A DNA stretch of 9,357 nucleotides from an uncultured Cloacibacillus sp. Lineage in GTDB: Bacteria > Synergistota > Synergistia > Synergistales > Synergistaceae. The stretch is from the NCBI GenBank assembly GCA_900545755.1, contig URAG01000083.1, positions 1 through 9,357 of the forward strand. The letters are read 5' to 3'. A program made the translations under genes and the position numbers. How positions within the stretch are numbered: position 1 is the first letter of the stretch; each line of letters starts with the position of its first letter. A model generated the notes under the pieces. It was given only the letters and a program-made list of their open reading frames with translations, was not told the origin of the DNA and searched no databases. Below are positions 5,584-9,357 of this stretch, piece after piece.

Positions 5584-5862
5584 GTGGTTTCAAAGGACTT
5601 TCTGCGTTCTACGCGACGAGAGACTATCGTCATCGTCGCTCTTTATTTGCTCTTTTTTGCATGGTGGTACGTTACAGCTTACGGCTTCGGTGACGACCCT
5701 GCGGAGTATGAGTATATCTTAGGCTTCCCCGAGTGGTTTTTTTACAGCTGCATAGCCGGGTATGTAGGTATTTCGCTGATACTTTGGGGTGCTGTGCGTT
5801 TCTTCTTCAAGGATCTTCCGCTTGACGATGGAGATGAATTAAAGGAGAAAAGCAATGGTTAA
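5584..5862 (+). CDS. yhdT: YhdT-family (DUF997) small membrane protein, partner of PanF
   Basis: This 92-residue protein has two membrane helices (about residues 15-32, IVALYLLFFAWWYVT, and 56-78, FFYSCIAGYVGISLILWG), with the family-like FAWWYVTAYGFGD and LGFPEWFFYSC segments. It ends in an acidic/basic tail. YhdT genes sit directly upstream of panF in many bacteria, and the protein may assist the symporter, but its role is not established. The GTG at 5584 is chosen because GGAGGGG (5572-5578) precedes it at ideal spacing. An ATG at 5560 would place that site inside the gene. The last eight bases overlap the panF start, which implies translational coupling. Confidence 0.85.
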   Translation: MVSKDFLRSTRRETIVIVALYLLFFAWWYVTAYGFGDDPAEYEYILGFPEWFFYSCIAGYVGISLILWGAVRFFFKDLPLDDGDELKEKSNG

Positions 5863-7333
5863 TCACGCTTCGATGATCGTCCCGCTTGTTCTTTACTTCG
5901 TCCTAATTATGGGCATCGCGTGGTTTGGCAACCGTTTTGCTGCAAAGCGCTCAGACACGGCCGGCTTTATGGAAGAATATTTCATAGGCAGCCGTTCAAT
6001 GGGCGGTTTTGTTTTAGCTATGGCTATCATCACGACGTATACGAGCGCGAGCAGTTTCGTCGGCGGCCCGGGCATCGCATATAATCTCGGCCTTGGATGG
6101 ATTCTCCTTTCGATGATACAGGTGCCGACCGCTTTCCTGACGCTCGGCGTGCTTGGAAAGCGCTTCGCGCTAGTCGCGCGTCGCACTAAGGCAGTGACGA
6201 TTACTGATTTTATACGCGCGCGATATGATAGCGACGCTGTCGTCATCCTTTCGTCGGCGGCGCTGCTCGTCTTTTTTATGGCTTCGATGCTTGCGCAGTT
6301 CATCGGCGGCGCGCGCCTCTTTGAATCCGTGACTGGCTACTCGTATCAGACGGGGCTTATTATTTTCGGTCTCACGGTTGTAATCTACACGACTGTCGGC
6401 GGTTTCCGCGCCGTCGTCCTCACCGACACCATTCAGGGTGTGATGATGCTCGTTGCTTCGCTTGCAATACTCTTCGCCGTCGTCACGGCAGGCGGCGGTA
6501 TCGGCAACATTATGCAGACGCTTTACACAATCGACCCAAAGCTCCTGACGCCGACAGGCGCGAACGACGCTATCCCGAAGCCTTTTATCCTTTCGTTCTG
6601 GGTGCTCGTCGGCATAGGCGTACTTGGCCTGCCGCAGACGACGCAGAAGTGTCTTGGGTACAAGGATTCGCGCTCGATGCACAGCGCAATGATAATCGGC
6701 ACCTTCACCGTAGGCTTCATCCTTCTCGCGATGCACCTCGTCGGGGCTATGGGCCGCGCCGTAATCCCAGATATAGGGATAGGCGACCTTGCGGTGCCGA
6801 CTCTGACCGTGCGGCTTATGTCGCCTTTCTGGGCGGGAATATTCATTGCGGGGCCGCTCGCGGCGATAATGTCCACTGTCGACTCTATGCTTATCATGTG
6901 CTCGGCGGCGATAGTCAAGGACCTCTATTTCCACTATGTCTTGAAAAACGACGAAGCGAAGCTACCTCCGTCTTCCGTCAAGCGTATGAGCCTCGCGGTC
7001 ACGGGTGTCGTCGGCGTCATAGTTTTTATCGCGGCGCTGAAGCCGCCCTCTTTGCTTGTATGGATAAACTTATTCGCCTTTGGCGGCCTTGAGGCGGTAT
7101 TCTTCTGCCCGACGCTCTTTGGGCTCTACTGGAAGCGCGCGAACTCGACTGGAGCGCTGCTTTCAATGATTGGAGGCGCGGCGGCATATTTCTTCTTCAC
7201 TCTGACGAAAGTAAGCATTGCGGGGACGAGCTCGATTGTCCCGACGCTCGCGATTTCTACGGCGCTCTTTATAGCGGGAAGCTGCTTCGGGCGTGCCGAG
7301 CCCACGGAGAAGCTTAAGGCCTTTGAAATATAG
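5855..7333 (+). CDS. panF: Sodium/pantothenate symporter
   Basis: PanF takes up pantothenate (vitamin B5, precursor of coenzyme A) with Na+ across the inner membrane. The 492-residue length and overall sequence fit the sodium:solute symporter family, with about 13 membrane helices. Visible landmarks include YFIGSRSMGGFVLAM (42-56), ITTYTSASSFVGGPG (59-73), the family signature GGFRAVVLTDTIQG (182-195), LGLPQTTQKCLGYKD, and STVDSMLIMCSAAIVKD (340-356) near the sodium site. The start follows GGAG (5843-5846), and the ATG lies inside the end of yhdT. No pantothenate riboswitch or operator is recognisable upstream. Confidence 0.93.
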   Translation: MVNHASMIVPLVLYFVLIMGIAWFGNRFAAKRSDTAGFMEEYFIGSRSMGGFVLAMAIITTYTSASSFVGGPGIAYNLGLGWILLSMIQVPTAFLTLGVLGKRFALVARRTKAVTITDFIRARYDSDAVVILSSAALLVFFMASMLAQFIGGARLFESVTGYSYQTGLIIFGLTVVIYTTVGGFRAVVLTDTIQGVMMLVASLAILFAVVTAGGGIGNIMQTLYTIDPKLLTPTGANDAIPKPFILSFWVLVGIGVLGLPQTTQKCLGYKDSRSMHSAMIIGTFTVGFILLAMHLVGAMGRAVIPDIGIGDLAVPTLTVRLMSPFWAGIFIAGPLAAIMSTVDSMLIMCSAAIVKDLYFHYVLKNDEAKLPPSSVKRMSLAVTGVVGVIVFIAALKPPSLLVWINLFAFGGLEAVFFCPTLFGLYWKRANSTGALLSMIGGAAAYFFFTLTKVSIAGTSSIVPTLAISTALFIAGSCFGRAEPTEKLKAFEI

Positions 7334-7340
7334 CGGCGGC

Positions 7341-7369
7341 TTGCCTGCGGCCATAGGCTATGGTATACT
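7341..7369 (+). promoter_or_regulatory. Promoter of the rpsB-tsf operon
   Basis: -35 TTGCCT (7341-7346) and -10 TATACT (7364-7369) are 17 bases apart, with an upstream TG giving an extended -10. The transcript would begin near 7376, leaving a leader of about 100 bases before rpsB. This fits the strong promoter expected for translation genes. Confidence 0.75.
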
Positions 7370-7410
7370 TAAGGACGGTGTATAGCACACACAGCTGCTG
7401 ACGCAAAAGA

Positions 7411-7469
7411 GGTTCCCGCTCATGCGGGTTCTTGAGCGAGAGAGGCGGTTGGAGGAAAAAACAGGAGGG
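7411..7469 (+). promoter_or_regulatory. Structured rpsB leader with alternative hairpins, ending in the ribosome binding site
   Basis: CCCGC (7415-7419) pairs with GCGGG (7424-7428) around TCAT. An alternative helix GCTCA (7418-7422) with TGAGC (7433-7437) excludes it. A purine-rich stretch follows, ending in AGGAGGG just before the rpsB ATG. Ribosomal protein operons often have autoregulatory leaders; whether S2 binds here is not shown. Confidence 0.35.
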
Positions 7470-7475
7470 ATACAC

Positions 7476-8306
7476 ATGGGTGTAGTAAGCATGAAGCAGC
7501 TTCTTGAGTGCGGCGTCCACTTCGGACACCAGACAAGACGCTGGAACCCGAAGATGAAACCATTCATCTTCACGGAGCGCAACGGAATTTATATCATCGA
7601 CCTTCAGAAGACGGTCAAAGGGCTTGAGAAAGCCTACGACTTCGTCCGCGAGATAGCGAAGTCGGGCGGCAACGTCCTCTTCGTCGGGACGAAGCGTCAG
7701 GCGCAGGATCCGATCCGCGACGAAGCGCTCAAGGCCGGCCAGTTCTACATCAACCAGCGCTGGCTTGGAGGACTCCTCACCAACTTCACGACGATCCGCC
7801 GCCGTGTTATGCGCATGGCCGAGCTCGAGCAGATGGAAGAGGACGGAAGCATCAACAAGTACCCGAAGAAGGAAGTAATCCAGCTCCGCAAAGAACGCGA
7901 GAAACTTGAAAAATACCTCTCCGGTATCAAGGATATGCGCGACATCCCGGATGCGCTCTTCGTAATCGACCCGCGCCGCGAGACTATCGCAGTCCTTGAG
8001 GCGCGCAAGCTCGGAATTCCCGTCATCGCAATCGTTGACACGAACTGCGACCCCGACGTCATCGACTATCCGATACCGGGCAACGACGACGCTATCCGCG
8101 CGATAGAGCTTATCGTCGGCCTTATGGCGAACGCCTACATCGAGGGACGCCAGGGACAGGACGCCCGCACCGAGGAGGCCGCAGAAGAGGCTGCTCCAGA
8201 GTCGGAGGAACTTCCTGTGATAGACGAAGACGAGACGGTTGAGGACGAAGTAAAGGTCCGTGTAAAAGAGATGGCCGACCAGAAGGGCTGGAAGGAGACT
8301 AACTAA
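7476..8306 (+). CDS. rpsB: 30S ribosomal protein S2
   Basis: This 276-residue protein begins [21 protein letters not shown] and contains the S2 hallmarks [16 protein letters not shown] (17-32), [33 protein letters not shown] (92-106) and [18 protein letters not shown]2 joins the 30S subunit late and is needed for S1 binding. After the conserved core comes an acidic, Glu-rich tail of about 45 residues, so the protein is somewhat longer than most S2 proteins. ATG 7476 is chosen for the AGGAGGG directly upstream. The stop lies one base before tsf, in the near-universal rpsB-tsf order. Confidence 0.97.
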   Translation: MGVVSMKQLLECGVHFGHQTRRWNPKMKPFIFTERNGIYIIDLQKTVKGLEKAYDFVREIAKSGGNVLFVGTKRQAQDPIRDEALKAGQFYINQRWLGGLLTNFTTIRRRVMRMAELEQMEEDGSINKYPKKEVIQLRKEREKLEKYLSGIKDMRDIPDALFVIDPRRETIAVLEARKLGIPVIAIVDTNCDPDVIDYPIPGNDDAIRAIELIVGLMANAYIEGRQGQDARTEEAAEEAAPESEELPVIDEDETVEDEVKVRVKEMADQKGWKETN

Positions 8307-8307
8307 C

Positions 8308-8904
8308 ATGGCGAATATCACTGCTGCGATGGTGTCGGAGCTTCGCGCCCGCACATCTGTCGGAATGATGGACTGTAAGAAGGCGCTCGTCGAGTGCAAC
8401 GGCGATATGGATAAGGCCTGCGACTACCTCCGTGAGAAGGGGCTTGCGAAGGCCGCGAAGAAGGCGGAGCGTAACGCTGCACAGGGGCGGATGTTCACCT
8501 ATGTCCATAGCAATGCGAAGCTCGCCGTTCTGCTTGAGCTGGACTGCGAGACCGACTTCGTCGCCCGCACGGATGAATTCCAGACACTGGGACACGAGAT
8601 AGCGATGCATATCGCCGCCGCAAATCCGAGCTACATAAAGCCGGAAGATGTCCCTGCCGACGTCCTTGAGCACGAGAAAATGGTCATCATGGCGCAGGCT
8701 CGCGAAGAGGGCAAGCCCGAGAAGATGCTTGAGAAGATAGCCGAGGGCCGCATCAACAAATTTTACGAAGAAAACTGCCTGCTTGAGCAGAAGTATGTGC
8801 GCGACCCGAACGTCAAAATCAAGGATCTCATCATCGAAAACATAGCGAAGATAGGCGAGAACATAGTCGTCCGCCGCTACGCTCGTTTCGCGATAGAAGC
8901 TTAG
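8308..8904 (+). CDS. tsf: Elongation factor Ts, short form
   Basis: EF-Ts exchanges GDP for GTP on EF-Tu. The N-terminal UBA-like domain carries RARTSVGMMDCKKAL (13-27). The core carries the EF-Tu-contacting motif ETDFVAR (81-87, with Asp83-Phe84). At 198 residues it resembles the short Thermus-type EF-Ts with a single core subdomain, rather than the roughly 280-residue E. coli form. The end (IGENIVVRRYARF) is the normal family C-terminus, so it is not a truncation. Ribosome binding site AAGGAG (8291-8296) lies inside the end of rpsB, showing operon coupling. Confidence 0.96.
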   Translation: MANITAAMVSELRARTSVGMMDCKKALVECNGDMDKACDYLREKGLAKAAKKAERNAAQGRMFTYVHSNAKLAVLLELDCETDFVARTDEFQTLGHEIAMHIAAANPSYIKPEDVPADVLEHEKMVIMAQAREEGKPEKMLEKIAEGRINKFYEENCLLEQKYVRDPNVKIKDLIIENIAKIGENIVVRRYARFAIEA

Positions 8905-8921
8905 CTCTGAACCTAACGTTG

Positions 8922-8954
8922 AGGCGAGGGATTATTTTAATCCCTCGCCTTTTT
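8922..8954 (+). terminator. Intrinsic terminator of the rpsB-tsf operon
   Basis: A perfect 13-bp stem pairs AGGCGAGGGATTA (8922-8934) with TAATCCCTCGCCT (8938-8950) around TTT, followed by a T run. It separates tsf from pyrH, whose start is only 40 bases on, so pyrH expression must come from readthrough or a promoter not clearly visible here. Confidence 0.92.
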
Positions 8955-8993
8955 AATAATAAAAACCATAATTTGTCCCGAAGGGAGATTCTC

Positions 8994-9357
8994 ATGAACC
9001 GCAAATACAACAAAATACTGTTGAAGCTGTCGGGCGAAATACTCGCCGGCGGCGGACACTTCGGTCTCGACTACGACGCCGTGCGCGGAATTTGCGAGGA
9101 GATCGCCGAAGTTGCGAAAGAGGGCATCATGGTCTCCATGGTCGTCGGCGGCGGCAACATTATCCGCGGTGCGCAGACGAAGTACATCGAGCGCGCGCAG
9201 GCCGACTATATGGGAATGCTCGGGACCGTTATAAACGCGCTGGCATTGCAGGACGCGCTCGAAAGCCTCGGGCAGCCGACGCGCGTTCAGTCCGCGATAG
9301 AGATGCGTCAAATTGCGGAGACAGTTATACGCCGCCGCGCGATCCGTCACCTTGAGA
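8994..9357 (+). CDS. pyrH: UMP kinase, N-terminal 121 codons, cut by the window end
   Basis: UMP kinase phosphorylates UMP to UDP in pyrimidine synthesis. The visible part matches the bacterial amino-acid-kinase-type enzyme: KILLKLSGE (7-15) with the phosphate-binding lysines, VVGGGNIIRG (50-59), and ADYMGMLGTVINALALQD (70-87), the UMP-binding and allosteric region. ATG 8994 follows AAGGGAG (8981-8987). The usual length is about 240 residues, so roughly half is missing at the edge. Position after rpsB-tsf is conserved across many bacteria, normally followed by frr. Confidence 0.96.
   Translation, partial: MNRKYNKILLKLSGEILAGGGHFGLDYDAVRGICEEIAEVAKEGIMVSMVVGGGNIIRGAQTKYIERAQADYMGMLGTVINALALQDALESLGQPTRVQSAIEMRQIAETVIRRRAIRHLE

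Noticed and set aside
6170..6934. Long minus-strand open frame opposite panF
   Set aside because: The charged, Tyr/Arg/His-rich product is what the complement of a hydrophobic transporter gene gives; panF is secure on the plus strand.
7314..8399. A 361-codon open frame on the minus strand opposite rpsB
   Set aside because: It is the codon-level complement of rpsB and its leader, with no ribosome binding site and no recognisable protein; long antisense frames are common opposite genes with this codon bias.
1..9357. CRISPR arrays, insertion sequences, integrase or attachment sites
   Set aside because: No regularly spaced repeats, transposase motifs or terminal inverted repeats were seen anywhere in the window.

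Overview
The window is a gene-dense bacterial chromosome segment, GC-rich but with heavy use of ATA for isoleucine. It ends in the conserved rpsB-tsf-pyrH block. The mix of genes (DUF1538 + tandem P-II protein, a YkvI-like transporter, an anaerobe-type iron/zinc alcohol dehydrogenase, PanF with YhdT, a very short EF-Ts) suggests an anaerobic, amino-acid-using bacterium such as a member of the Synergistota. That placement is an inference from gene content, not from a marker comparison.

Left edge (1-715): three tightly packed minus-strand reading frames run off the left edge. They comprise the C-terminal end of an unrecognised charged protein, a 28-residue ORF that overlaps it, and the first 24 codons of another gene with a strong ribosome binding site. 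At about 281-301 this block meets head-on a plus-strand DUF1538 membrane protein that has lost its N-terminal half. Both genes appear broken at the same point, as expected of a rearrangement breakpoint or a chimeric join in the assembly. The DUF1538 remnant overlaps (TAATG) a P-II-like gene made of two diverged P-II repeats.

Middle (1500-5180): a clear sigma-70-type promoter drives a full T-box leader with Stem I, Stem II/IIA-B, Stem III, an antiterminator and a 20-bp terminator. It lies ahead of a YkvI-family transporter, which is followed with no visible terminator by a GldA-like dehydrogenase. Uncharged tRNA is therefore predicted to switch on uptake, and perhaps the dehydrogenase too. A hairpin closes this unit. 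A separate extended -10 promoter serves an aldo/keto reductase closely resembling E. coli YeaE.

Right half (5180-9357): a minus-strand tRNA-Ser(CGA) has its own promoter and terminator. It is followed by a plus-strand yhdT-panF pair (sodium/pantothenate symport) with its own promoter. The rpsB-tsf operon comes next, with a promoter, a structured leader and a strong terminator, and then pyrH, which is cut by the window end.

The most notable items are the T-box unit, whose specifier I cannot settle (Ser UCG versus Leu CUC), and the broken-gene junction near position 290.
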